Assembly (NCBI GenBank): GCA_003509235.1
Contig: DONH01000142.1
Span: 1-9,714 of the forward strand
DNA: 9,714 nucleotides
DNA from: Planctomycetaceae bacterium
GTDB taxonomy: Bacteria > Planctomycetota > Planctomycetia > Pirellulales > UBA1268
Direction: 5' to 3'
The notes below the pieces were generated by a model that was not told where the DNA came from, ran no database searches, and saw nothing but the letters and a program-made list of their open reading frames with translations. The first letter of the stretch is position 1. Each line of letters starts with the position of its first letter. Position numbers and translations under genes: made by a program. Positions 1 through 7,308 of this stretch are shown piece after piece.

Positions 1-102
1 AACAAATTGTTCAGCCACGGGGCCTAAAAACTTTCTCCAGTCATTCTGGGCAAAGACCGACGAACAGTTTGTGCTTCGTGTGTTGCACTCGAGAGCAAAT
101 CA

Positions 103-131
103 CATGACTGACAGCAACCAGAGTCAGCATG
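103..131 (-). terminator. Weak hairpin downstream of the DUF1552 gene
   Basis: Read on the minus strand, about 15 bases after the TAA stop of the DUF1552 gene, CATG-CTGAC pairs with GTCAG-(T)-CATG across a 10-base loop, giving a 9-bp stem with one bulged base. No run of T follows, so it does not fit a classical intrinsic terminator. It could be a transcript 3' end stabiliser, a Rho-type end, or chance. The rest of positions 1-145 contains nothing else that can be supported. Confidence 0.25.
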
Positions 132-145
132 GACTACTGGTACTA

Positions 146-1489
146 TTAAATATTTTCAAGCATACCTGTGGCATCACCGTGCATGTTGTCCTGGACACCA
201 AAACGGTCCAGCATGCTTGCATAGAGATTCATCAGTGGTGTTTTGCTCGGATAACGCACATGCCTACCAGGATTTAATCTGCCATCTCCACCACCAGCAA
301 GGAGGATTGGAAGCCGGTTATGATCATGTCGGTTGCCATCACCAATACAGCCTCCGTAAACAAGCATTGTTCGATCAAGAATTGATTTATCACCTTCTTG
401 GATCGACTTTAGCCGCTTGAGGAGATATGCCAACTGCTCAGTGTGAAAGCGGTTAATTTTCTTAATTTTTTCCTGCTTTTCAGGATCGTTTCGATGATGT
501 GAAAGTGAGTGATGTCCTTCGGGCACGCCAATAAAATCGTAACTACGATTACTTCCTTCATTCGCAAAGACGAGTGTTGAAATTCGTGTGGCATCAACCT
601 GAAACGACATAACGAGAAGATCAGCGAGTAACCGCAGGTGATCCCGATAGCTGTCAGGAATACCATCTGGTTTTGTCATTTTTTTTGCACCGGTTGATTT
701 ATCCTGTGATGTTCTTTGAACCCGCTGTTCGAGTTCCCGAACACTTGTGAGATATTCATCAAGCTTTCGCTTATCTGCCTGTCCAACGACCTGTTGCAAC
801 CGTTTTGCATCATCGAGAGCAAAATCAAGGATACTCCGACTAAACTTCAGCCGATTTTCCCGCATCTGTTTTGATTCACCAGCACGTGTTCCTTCAAACA
901 AACGCTCGAAAATAAGTCGAGGATCTTTTTCTTTTGGAACGGGTTGATTTTCACTCTTCCAAGAAATTGTTGAGGAGTAGGCGCAACTATACCCAGAATC
1001 ACAACTCCCACTTGTTTTGCCACCTTCAGCACCTATCTCGAGTGATGCAAATCGTGTCCGCCTCCCCACCGTTGCTGCAGCAATTTGATCGACTGACACG
1101 CCGGCTTTGATATCAACACCATTTGTCTTACGCGCCTGCGCACCCGTTAAAAAAGTTGCCATTGCTCTGGCATGATCACCACCTCCGTCACCATTGGCAT
1201 TCGCATGATGCTGGGCAAGACCACTGAGAATACTAAAATCGTTCTGTAATTCGCGAAGTGGTTCAAGAGTTGGGGGTAGTTTATATCCACTGCCCTCGTC
1301 CTGTGGTGTCCAATCCGACATAAAAATGCCGTTTGGTGCATAGACAAATGCCATCCGCAGTGGTTCTTTTTCTCGACCATACCCTGTTGCAGCCTGAACA
1401 GATACTGGAGCCATCGCCTCGAGAAGTGGTAGTGCAATACTGACCCCGGCGCCTCGCAAGACGGTTCTTCTTGAAAGTTGGTTTCTCAT
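146..1489 (-). CDS. DUF1552 family protein, Tat-exported
   Basis: A 447-residue protein of the DUF1552 family, which is typical of planctomycetes and some Verrucomicrobia and has no established biochemical function. The N-terminus has a twin-arginine signal: SRRTVLRGAG around residues 6-15 (R7, R8), a hydrophobic stretch, and a likely cleavage near VQAA (residues 31-34). This implies export in a folded state. The family signature GSCDSGYSCAYSSTISW lies in the middle, followed by a basic, helical, probably coiled segment (about residues 205-265). A histidine-rich stretch (EGHHSLSHHRND) follows, with GGxGDGNRHDHNRLP-like residues near the C-terminus that could bind metal; this last point is inference. 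The ATG is preceded by GGAGAGAG about 8 bases upstream and shares one base with the stop of the upstream gene (TAATG), so translation is probably coupled. Such proteins are regularly encoded beside DUF1587/1592-type cytochrome proteins, as here, and the two probably act together outside the cytoplasm. Confidence 0.93.
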   Translation of the reverse strand: MRNQLSRRTVLRGAGVSIALPLLEAMAPVSVQAATGYGREKEPLRMAFVYAPNGIFMSDWTPQDEGSGYKLPPTLEPLRELQNDFSILSGLAQHHANANGDGGGDHARAMATFLTGAQARKTNGVDIKAGVSVDQIAAATVGRRTRFASLEIGAEGGKTSGSCDSGYSCAYSSTISWKSENQPVPKEKDPRLIFERLFEGTRAGESKQMRENRLKFSRSILDFALDDAKRLQQVVGQADKRKLDEYLTSVRELEQRVQRTSQDKSTGAKKMTKPDGIPDSYRDHLRLLADLLVMSFQVDATRISTLVFANEGSNRSYDFIGVPEGHHSLSHHRNDPEKQEKIKKINRFHTEQLAYLLKRLKSIQEGDKSILDRTMLVYGGCIGDGNRHDHNRLPILLAGGGDGRLNPGRHVRYPSKTPLMNLYASMLDRFGVQDNMHGDATGMLENI

Positions 1490-3762
1490 TAGCTCTCTCC
1501 AGATTCGCGCTGTCGAAATGCAGGGCTTTTTACAATTTCTTCAACCATAACAGCAAAACGATCGTCATCACGTTTCAGTCGATTCACAATTCGTTCCACT
1601 GCACATGCATCGTAGTATTCTAACCCCCTGCCAAGGGCAAAAGTCAGCATTTTCTCTGAAATACATCGACGGAAATCATCCCGCCGCTCGAGTAAAAGAC
1701 GACGTAACTCGTGCGGGCCATCAAATGTTTGTCCAGTCGGAAGTTCTCCAGTCGCATCAATTTTTACAGTTCCTTCACGATCTCGCCACGCTCCGATCGC
1801 ATTGTAATTTTCAAGTCCAAAGCCAAGTGGATCCATCATTTTATGACATGAAGCACAGGCCGGATCTGCACGATGTTTTTCCATTTGCTCCCGCAATGAT
1901 CCGGTGAGTTGTGCTGAATCTCCTTCGGCAAGCTGTGGGACATTTGGTGGTGGCTCTGGAGGTGGGGCATCAAACAGATTTTCAAGAATCCATTTTCCTC
2001 GCTTCACTGGACTTGTGCGGGTCGGGTCCGATGTGACTGTCAGGATACTGGCCTGCCCGAGCAGGCCACCTCGTCGACCGCCTTCAAGAGAGACTCGTTT
2101 GAACTCGGGGCCAGATACTCCTGATAACCCATAGTGCTTGGCAAGGCGATCGTTTACGTACGTGTAATCAGCATCTAGGAAATCAAGGATACTTCTGTTG
2201 TCTGACACAATCGTACGAAAGAAGAGCTCGGTCTCTCGAAGCATTGCCTCCCTGAGTTGATTATCAAATGTTGGAAATTTCTTCTGGCTAGGAGTTACCT
2301 CTTCAAGCCCTCGAAGCTGAAGCCATTGCCCAGCAAAGTTTTCAACGAGTGCCTCTATTCGATCATCCTGCAGCATTCGCCGTGCCTGCCCAACAATTTG
2401 TTCTTCGGTATGAAGTTCACCCCGTGCAGCAGCACCAAACAATTCATCGTCCGGCATACTGCTCCACAGAAAATATGAAAGTCGTGTAGCCAATTCAAAA
2501 TCATTCAAATCACGCACTGCACCCGGATCTGGATCAATCTCCATCCGAAAAAGAAATGATGGAGAAACAAGTATGGCTGCGACTGCCAGCTGTGTTGACC
2601 GTTCAACGGTCTCACCATTTCGACGGGCTAATGAAAATATTTTTCCAAGGCTTTCAACCTCTGTGACAGTTGCCCGCCGACGAAAAGCACGTGACGCAAG
2701 TGGATTCAGCAGTTTTTTGATGGCCTCTGTCTGTTTCGTGACGGTTGCTTCAGGGTCAATTGGAGGCTGGAAAAATCGTGTATGAAATTCAGGGAGTGAT
2801 TCAGGTAATACGCCAAGCGGTCCGATCAACTCGATCGAATCAACGTTGAGGTTTCTATCAAGTTTTTTTCCTTGTGGTCCTGACTTCAGATAGAAATCAT
2901 TGAGAAACGCAACACCAAGCTGGTGCTCACCCTTTTTCAGATCAAGAGTTACTTCAAAGTCGGTCGGCTGATTCCGATCATTCCGCACAAGTTCTTTTCG
3001 TAATGGCTTTCCATCTATTCCAACAAGCATGAAGCAGGCTTGATTTCCTGCCTGATCCCCCCACGCCCGCACCCGCAAGACATACTTGCCGGTATCTTCC
3101 AGCTTGAAGTCTCGTGTAACCTGACCACGCGTGGGGAAACGCTTGCCTTCAAACTGTCGACGCGGGGCCGCCTCAACATCTGTACTCGCGATAATTGTTC
3201 TGACAATCTCATCAGCGGCATCAACGTATCTCTCAAAGAGAACCGGAGAGACAGACAAAACATCACCAATATTATCGAATCCATATCCAACATCATCACT
3301 TGGAAACGTCTGTGCAAGTTGGAGATCAACTCCGAAGAGATCGCGAATCGTATTGTCGTACTCGTGCCTGTTCAGTCGCCGAATCGTTACTCGACCTGGC
3401 CGCTCGGGACCAACACAATCTACTTTCAGGGCATCATCAAGAATCCACTGTGCAATGAGCTCTCTTTCGTCGTCAGAAGGCTGCTCTACATCATCAGGAG
3501 GCATTGCCCTGCCCTGCACCTGACGAAGGATTCTTCTCCAGTTCTCTCGATCGATTGTACGAGCATGGCTCGCTGTATACGAATCAATGGCAATGCCCGA
3601 CTCAGCATCATCACCAGCATGGCAGTCAACGCAATAACGTCCGAGAAGAACTTGCACTTCTTCAAACGGTACCGCATAGGCGCAACGTACAATAAGGCTC
3701 ACTAGGACTGTGGCCATCCCAACCCTATAAGACAACAAGTATATGAACCGTGGTAATTTCAA
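1489..3762 (-). CDS. Planctomycete cytochrome-type protein (DUF1587/DUF1595/DUF1592/DUF1588/DUF1585)
   Basis: A large exported protein with the domain order of the planctomycete cytochrome-like family of unknown function. Residue numbers here count from a GTG at 3930, the longest frame (813 residues). A class I c-type heme motif CVDCH is at 100-104, with a possible distal-ligand region at RAMPP. DUF1587 (RRLNRHEYDNTIRDLFG) is near 182-245, and a beta-rich, probably carbohydrate-binding, segment lies at about 260-370. DUF1595 follows near 405-465, then DUF1592 near 475-600, then DUF1588 near 615-715 with a second heme motif CASCH (692-696) followed by DPLGFGLEN. DUF1585 is near 735-808. Two covalent hemes suggest periplasmic electron transfer. 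The start is uncertain. A GTG at 3930 or ATG at 3915 would add a tail of about 56 residues with no family resemblance. An ATG at 3717 leaves a signal peptide that is too short. A TTG at 3762 gives MKLPRFIYLL...RCAYA, a normal Sec signal, and is used here. The gene is the first of a two-gene unit with DUF1552. Confidence 0.9.
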   Translation of the reverse strand: MKLPRFIYLLSYRVGMATVLVSLIVRCAYAVPFEEVQVLLGRYCVDCHAGDDAESGIAIDSYTASHARTIDRENWRRILRQVQGRAMPPDDVEQPSDDERELIAQWILDDALKVDCVGPERPGRVTIRRLNRHEYDNTIRDLFGVDLQLAQTFPSDDVGYGFDNIGDVLSVSPVLFERYVDAADEIVRTIIASTDVEAAPRRQFEGKRFPTRGQVTRDFKLEDTGKYVLRVRAWGDQAGNQACFMLVGIDGKPLRKELVRNDRNQPTDFEVTLDLKKGEHQLGVAFLNDFYLKSGPQGKKLDRNLNVDSIELIGPLGVLPESLPEFHTRFFQPPIDPEATVTKQTEAIKKLLNPLASRAFRRRATVTEVESLGKIFSLARRNGETVERSTQLAVAAILVSPSFLFRMEIDPDPGAVRDLNDFELATRLSYFLWSSMPDDELFGAAARGELHTEEQIVGQARRMLQDDRIEALVENFAGQWLQLRGLEEVTPSQKKFPTFDNQLREAMLRETELFFRTIVSDNRSILDFLDADYTYVNDRLAKHYGLSGVSGPEFKRVSLEGGRRGGLLGQASILTVTSDPTRTSPVKRGKWILENLFDAPPPEPPPNVPQLAEGDSAQLTGSLREQMEKHRADPACASCHKMMDPLGFGLENYNAIGAWRDREGTVKIDATGELPTGQTFDGPHELRRLLLERRDDFRRCISEKMLTFALGRGLEYYDACAVERIVNRLKRDDDRFAVMVEEIVKSPAFRQRESGES

Positions 3763-3793
3763 AAGAACGGGTGCGGTGTTTGCGGTCAACTTT

Positions 3794-3985
3794 TTAAGTA
3801 CTTCGATCGCGTGGATAGAGCCAGATTCGGCCCTCTGGGTGAGCGAACAACTCGATATTGAATCGGTCGCCGTAGATCCAGTTAATCCATGAACAGTAGC
3901 GAGTGGTGAGCGCATGTTCCTTTCGCTCACCCAGTTCGATTTTAGTCACCCCGGTTTTCGGGGGAAACCGCATGAATAACGTCAT
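3794..3985 (-). CDS. Possible small hypothetical protein, 63 aa
   Basis: An unrecognised 63-codon frame beginning ATG ACG TTA TTC ATG and ending in TAA, 31 bases before the TTG proposed as start of the cytochrome-type gene on the same strand. The peptide is rich in aromatic and charged residues (three W, several Y and F) and ends IWLYPRDRST. It has the alternating hydrophobic look of a short beta-rich domain. About 59% of its third codon positions are G or C by hand count, which favours coding over drift. Against it: no clear ribosome binding site, overlap with the longest possible N-terminus of the next gene, and no family I can name. The frame stays open upstream to 4150, but that part looks non-coding. 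It may instead be a remnant of a repeated or mobile element, since it spans a 13-bp inverted repeat. Confidence 0.35.
   Translation of the reverse strand: MTLFMRFPPKTGVTKIELGERKEHALTTRYCSWINWIYGDRFNIELFAHPEGRIWLYPRDRST
3835..3934. repeat. Perfect 13-bp inverted repeat with 74-base spacer
   Basis: CTGGGTGAGCGAA at 3835-3847 is the exact reverse complement of TTCGCTCACCCAG at 3922-3934. A perfect 13-bp match at this distance is unlikely by chance in a window of this size. It lies in the divergent intergenic region and inside the possible 63-codon gene. It could be termini of a small element, a paired operator, or an RNA stem. A short hairpin (CCCCG-GTTTT-CGGGG, 3949-3963) sits just to its right. 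Confidence 0.45.
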
Positions 3986-4005
3986 TTTGCAGGCCAAACG
4001 TTCTA

Positions 4006-4060
4006 TTTTGACAAATAAGGGGCTTTTGACTACCTCCAAATAAAGGGCCTCTATATATAG
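4006..4060 (+). promoter_or_regulatory. Candidate promoter/operator region for the plus-strand operon
   Basis: Upstream of the first plus-strand gene, TTTTGAC occurs twice exactly 18 bases apart (4006-4012 and 4024-4030). Each copy is followed by an AAATAA-GGG type sequence. The first contains TTGACA (4008-4013), a perfect housekeeping -35 hexamer, and the second TTGACT (4026-4031). A TA-rich 10-bp palindrome, CTATATATAG, lies at 4051-4060 and includes TATATA, but its spacing to the second -35-like element is 20 bases, longer than ideal. The repeat may be an operator or a pair of overlapping promoters. The real sigma factor specificity is unknown, and the operon's own ECF factor may recognise something else here. 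Confidence 0.3.
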
Positions 4061-4149
4061 ATGCACAATGAGATGTCCACGATCGGTGAATGCAGACGGT
4101 ATTGAGTAGTCGTTATTTGCAGTCAAAACTGAAGGAAGGGGATATTTCA

Positions 4150-4314
4150 ATGAAAGTGTTAGTTATCCCGGCGTGTACGCTGCTTGGACTTGCCAGCGTA
4201 AGCATTGCCCACAATCCATTGACTCCAATAAAAGAGTACCACGTACAGGAGCACTTGTCGGAACTTGAAGAGTCCATCACACCGAAATTTTTAAATACAT
4301 ACTTAAATCCGTAG
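4150..4314 (+). CDS. Small secreted peptide upstream of the sigma factor gene, 54 aa
   Basis: A short gene starting ATG AAA GTG at 4150, preceded by a strong Shine-Dalgarno sequence (GGAAGGGG about 9 bases upstream). This supports the start over an in-frame ATG at 4090. The first 20 residues form a convincing Sec signal: MKV, then a hydrophobic core VIPACTLLGLASVS, then IA before HNPL. The predicted mature part is about 34 residues, beginning HNPLTPIKEYH and ending FLNTYLNP. It is mildly acidic, has no cysteine and could be helical in the middle (QEHLSELEES). I do not recognise a family. Its TAG stop is 17 bases before the sigma factor ATG, which has no good ribosome binding site of its own, so the peptide may also act as a coupling leader. 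It could be a signal or ligand for the downstream sigma/FecR pair, but this is inference; a decayed gene fragment is the alternative. Confidence 0.55.
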   Translation: MKVLVIPACTLLGLASVSIAHNPLTPIKEYHVQEHLSELEESITPKFLNTYLNP

Positions 4315-4331
4315 AAATGTGAACTGCCTCG

Positions 4332-4871
4332 ATGGGTGACCATGAAAATAAAAAAGACCGCGTCGTGCATGCAGCTTTCGGATGTCGTACCGAATTACTT
4401 ACCTACGCACGTTCACTTCTTGGGAACTTTGCAGCAGCAGAGGATGCGGTGCAGGAAGCAATGATTGTTGTCATGAATAAATATGATCAGTTCCAGGAAG
4501 GTACGTCTATCTTGGCGTGGTGTCGCTCGATTGTCCGACTTGAGGTGCTGCGTGCAAAACGTCGATATCAGCAAGATATGTCACTTGCACAACGACTCTT
4601 GGACGATGCAATTGATGCAGCATTTGATGAATTTCAGATCAATAGAAAGCATGATGAGTCAACGTCTCGGCGCGATGCCATTCAGCATTGCCTCAAAAAA
4701 ATTACTGATCGCAGCCGCGCTGTTTTGAAATCACGATTTACAGATGAACTTGGATATAAGCAAATTGGGGATCAGCTTGGTATGACCATTGAAGCGGTAC
4801 GAAAGGCACTCTTTCGGACGAAGAAGCAGCTTCATTCGTGTGTTGAAAGCAGACTGAAAGTTGCCTCATGA
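4332..4871 (+). CDS. ECF sigma factor, Rhodopirellula/Verrucomicrobium type
   Basis: A 179-residue RNA polymerase sigma factor of the extracytoplasmic function group, of usual length. Region 2 spans about residues 15-80: a helix around ELLTYARSLLGNFAAAEDAVQ, then the core-binding and -10 recognition helices with FQEGTSILAWCRSIVRLEVLRAKRR. Region 4 spans about 115-172, with a helix-turn-helix in GYKQIGDQLGMTIEAVRKALFRTKKQL, which recognises the -35 element. The linker (about 82-112) is acidic and variable, and no region 3 is present, as expected for ECF factors. The gene pattern sigma, then a FecR-domain membrane protein, then exported proteins matches the planctomycete/verrucomicrobial ECF loci I know. 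The stop overlaps the next start (ATGA), so sigma and its partner are made together. The ATG at 4332 has no clear ribosome binding site; translation probably depends on the preceding small gene. Confidence 0.92.
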   Translation: MGDHENKKDRVVHAAFGCRTELLTYARSLLGNFAAAEDAVQEAMIVVMNKYDQFQEGTSILAWCRSIVRLEVLRAKRRYQQDMSLAQRLLDDAIDAAFDEFQINRKHDESTSRRDAIQHCLKKITDRSRAVLKSRFTDELGYKQIGDQLGMTIEAVRKALFRTKKQLHSCVESRLKVAS

Positions 4872-6259
4872 ATACCAATCAGGCCAGAGATGAATTATTT
4901 GAGCGTCACTTGCAGGGCGAATTAAGTGACGTTGAAAAAGAACACGTTGCCGAACTGCTTGATAGTGATGCTGCCACCCGTCAGCAGTTCGTTGAACTTG
5001 CTCAATGGGACACCGAGCTTGGTGAAACAATACGCGAACATGCAGAGCCTGTAGACAATAAAGACCTTCTGCCGTCAAGCAAAGGAACTAGAGAACCCGG
5101 AGGTAAAAACACATTTTTGCTTTCTCCGTTCGCGACGTTCACTACCGCTACCATTTTGTTCATCCTTTTCAGTAGCTTTCTATATCTGCAGAGACGAACA
5201 GGTTTTGCTCCAAAAGAAAAAATCGTTCTCTTACAAACAGCGAGCAGCCCAATTGCCACGATCACCGGGCTGAAGGGTTCACTACTCTGGACAGGGAATC
5301 AGGGTGAAGTTGTGCTCGACATGCATGTTGGTAGAGAATTGACAGGAGGCACAATTGAGGGCCTGGCTCCGGACTCTTGGTTTGAACTGCAGTTTCGAGA
5401 CGGATCTATTGTGACCATCTCAGGCACGTCAATGCTCACCTTCGCAGATGTCGGGCAGAAGAAACTACGACTCAAGCAAGGGGCATTTACTGCAGACGTT
5501 GTCCCACAGCCCGTTGGCAAGCCAATGATCATTCAAACGCCATCGACCGTGATTGAAGTTGTGGGAACGCGATTTGAAGTGGAAGCATTGCAGGCGTTTA
5601 CAACGGTAAATGTCCGGGAGGGAAATGTTCGCCTGAAGCATTTAGTCGATGGAAATGCAGTCGATATTCCTGCTGACTATCGTGTGATTGCAGAGGCTGG
5701 TGGTGATCTCTCGCCAATGCCGCTACCAGCCGCAGAAAATTATTGGAAGAGTCAGCTGGATGTACAGACTGGAGGGTTTGGAAAGTGGCTTCCAGCAACA
5801 AAAAAGAGACCAGCTGCTCAAAAGTCTCTTCCTCTCGTTCCAGTTAATAATCCAAATGTGAGCCTGTCGCTCTTATCAATTCCTGTATCCGGGCGGAGCG
5901 GACCACCTGTTGTTCTCACTCCGCATGCTACGTTCCGTGTTCGTGGTCGACTGCATGATTCGGCACAAGTTCACTTTGGTATTGCTGTGTCATATGACAA
6001 TGGTGAATTTGCAGGAATGTTTCGTGGAGACTTATTGAAAAAACAACCTGTCTCTGTAATAGCTGAAGAAAAAGAATTTGAAGCCGTCTATCAACTCAGT
6101 GACTTTACCGTTGACCCATGTGTTCGTGAAAAACAAGATTCGTTGGCACGCACGCCTGATGGGCTCTATCTCGATCGGCTGTGGATATTTACAGACACTG
6201 GCAGATCAAGTGGGCTCATGGTCCATGAAGTAGAATTAATTCCGGGGGAAATAAGATGA
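4868..6259 (+). CDS. FecR-domain membrane protein, probable anti-sigma/sensor partner
   Basis: A 463-residue inner-membrane protein expected to regulate the upstream ECF sigma factor. Residues 1-60 are a cytoplasmic, helical, acidic segment ([25 protein letters not shown]...) resembling the anti-sigma N-terminus of FecR-type regulators; no zinc-binding HxxxCxxC motif is seen. One transmembrane helix lies at about 86-107 ([20 protein letters not shown]), flanked by RR on the following side. A periplasmic FecR domain covers about 135-258, including [14 protein letters not shown] and the characteristic [15 protein letters not shown] followed by [12 protein letters not shown]. After a basic, proline-rich linker (about 305-328), a C-terminal domain of about 130 residues ([25 protein letters not shown]..., ending [11 protein letters not shown]...) looks like a beta-sandwich and may bind ligand. 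It is not clearly LamG. The ATG overlaps the sigma stop, and its own stop overlaps the next gene (ATGA again). Confidence 0.9.
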   Translation: MNTNQARDELFERHLQGELSDVEKEHVAELLDSDAATRQQFVELAQWDTELGETIREHAEPVDNKDLLPSSKGTREPGGKNTFLLSPFATFTTATILFILFSSFLYLQRRTGFAPKEKIVLLQTASSPIATITGLKGSLLWTGNQGEVVLDMHVGRELTGGTIEGLAPDSWFELQFRDGSIVTISGTSMLTFADVGQKKLRLKQGAFTADVVPQPVGKPMIIQTPSTVIEVVGTRFEVEALQAFTTVNVREGNVRLKHLVDGNAVDIPADYRVIAEAGGDLSPMPLPAAENYWKSQLDVQTGGFGKWLPATKKRPAAQKSLPLVPVNNPNVSLSLLSIPVSGRSGPPVVLTPHATFRVRGRLHDSAQVHFGIAVSYDNGEFAGMFRGDLLKKQPVSVIAEEKEFEAVYQLSDFTVDPCVREKQDSLARTPDGLYLDRLWIFTDTGRSSGLMVHEVELIPGEIR

Positions 6260-7308
6260 GCATAATCAAGAAATATCTTTATCAACAGATGCTTACTCAT
6301 GAAAAAAGGCACGTATCCGAAATGAGATCTACCAACAATGATTCACGCATGACGCATCATCGTGCATTCACCCTCATTGAGCTCCTTGTTGTCATTGCCA
6401 TTATTGGAGTTCTTATAGGCCTTCTTCTACCAGCAGTACAGCAGGTACGTGAGTCTGCACGAATGCTTTCGTGCAAAAACAATTTAAAACAGATCGGTCT
6501 CGCGCTTCATAACTACCATGATGCAAATCGTTCATTCCCACCATTTTTTACCAGCTCAGGAGGAAACGAAACACGAATCGCTGATCAAACCGGTAAGAGT
6601 GCAAATTGGTGCGTTCTTATTCTTCCCTACATGGAACAAAGCGTGATCTACGATCAGTGGGACTTTGATCTCCCCCCACATCAAAATCCTCAGCGATCGG
6701 AACAAATCACTGCCTTCCTTTGCCCGTCTGATTCAAGTTCGAGCGGTGAACTATGTGCCTATGCGAGTGGCAACTGGGCTCGTGGAAATTATGGAATGAA
6801 TGTTTCACCGTGTCATCATGGCATACAAGACAACCAGTCTGACGGTGGGTTTGGTGCAGTCAATTCTTCGATCCGTATCCGAGATTTTCGTGATGGCACA
6901 TCGAACACGGTAGCGATCAATGAATTGCGAGCAGGCCTGAACAAAAATGATCTTCGGGGATGCTGGGCCATGCCGGGGTTAGGGAGCGGAACCGCCGCCA
7001 TGTACAACGATGCAAGCCGACCAAACAGCCGCCAGCCATACTCAGATGATATGGAAAACTGTGCTGTATCTGGATCACTTGGTACGCCACCCATGGGCTG
7101 CTACGACAGTCAGCAAACGGGACAGATGACTGCGAGAAGCCAACACCCAGGTGGAACACAGTTTTTGATGGCCGATGCCTCCACCAGATATGTGACAGAA
7201 AGTATTGATTTCAAAGGCGCTCAAAATAATTGTGGACCCGCAGAGCAACGAGGAATCTGGCAGAAAATTCATACCCGAAATAGTGGTGAAATCGTAGGAG
7301 AGTTTTAA
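6256..7308 (+). CDS. DUF1559 prepilin-like protein
   Basis: A 350-residue type II secretion/type IV pilin-like protein of the DUF1559 family, heavily expanded in planctomycetes and of unknown function. The prepilin signature [20 protein letters not shown] is at about 36-55, forming the membrane helix. The residue before the cleavage site is A37 instead of the usual G, which may weaken processing by prepilin peptidase. The helix is followed by the family hallmark [11 protein letters not shown] and [21 protein letters not shown]1559 core with [13 protein letters not shown] and FRDGTSNT follows. The C-terminal H-X9-DG motif reads H297-(9 residues)-D307-A308, so its last glycine is alanine. The start at 6256 (ATGA overlap, GGGGGA about 8 bases upstream) gives a 37-residue leader, longer than normal; internal ATGs, for example residue 32, have no ribosome binding site. 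The position between the FecR and SUMF1-like genes suggests a surface structure made with this module. Confidence 0.92.
   Translation: MSIIKKYLYQQMLTHEKRHVSEMRSTNNDSRMTHHRAFTLIELLVVIAIIGVLIGLLLPAVQQVRESARMLSCKNNLKQIGLALHNYHDANRSFPPFFTSSGGNETRIADQTGKSANWCVLILPYMEQSVIYDQWDFDLPPHQNPQRSEQITAFLCPSDSSSSGELCAYASGNWARGNYGMNVSPCHHGIQDNQSDGGFGAVNSSIRIRDFRDGTSNTVAINELRAGLNKNDLRGCWAMPGLGSGTAAMYNDASRPNSRQPYSDDMENCAVSGSLGTPPMGCYDSQQTGQMTARSQHPGGTQFLMADASTRYVTESIDFKGAQNNCGPAEQRGIWQKIHTRNSGEIVGEF

Noticed and set aside
1..145. Minus-strand frame open to the left edge containing AQNDWRKFLGPVAEQ, reminiscent of the start of some exported planctomycete propeller proteins
   Set aside because: The frame is preceded by an in-frame TGA and contains no ATG, GTG or TTG before that segment. 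Without sequence beyond the edge it cannot be called a gene or a broken gene.
71..277. Plus-strand frame starting before and running into the DUF1552 gene
   Set aside because: Most of it is antisense to the conserved C-terminus of the DUF1552 protein, and the peptide shows no recognisable features.
3040..3705. Long plus-strand frame of 221 codons opposite the cytochrome-type gene
   Set aside because: It lies entirely antisense to a well-supported protein with heme and DUF1587 motifs, its translation has no domain or signal features, and it has no convincing ribosome binding site.
3972..4043. 23-codon plus-strand frame beginning MNNVILQAKR with GGGGGA upstream
   Set aside because: It is very short, overlaps the possible minus-strand gene and the promoter-like repeats, and has no support beyond the purine run.
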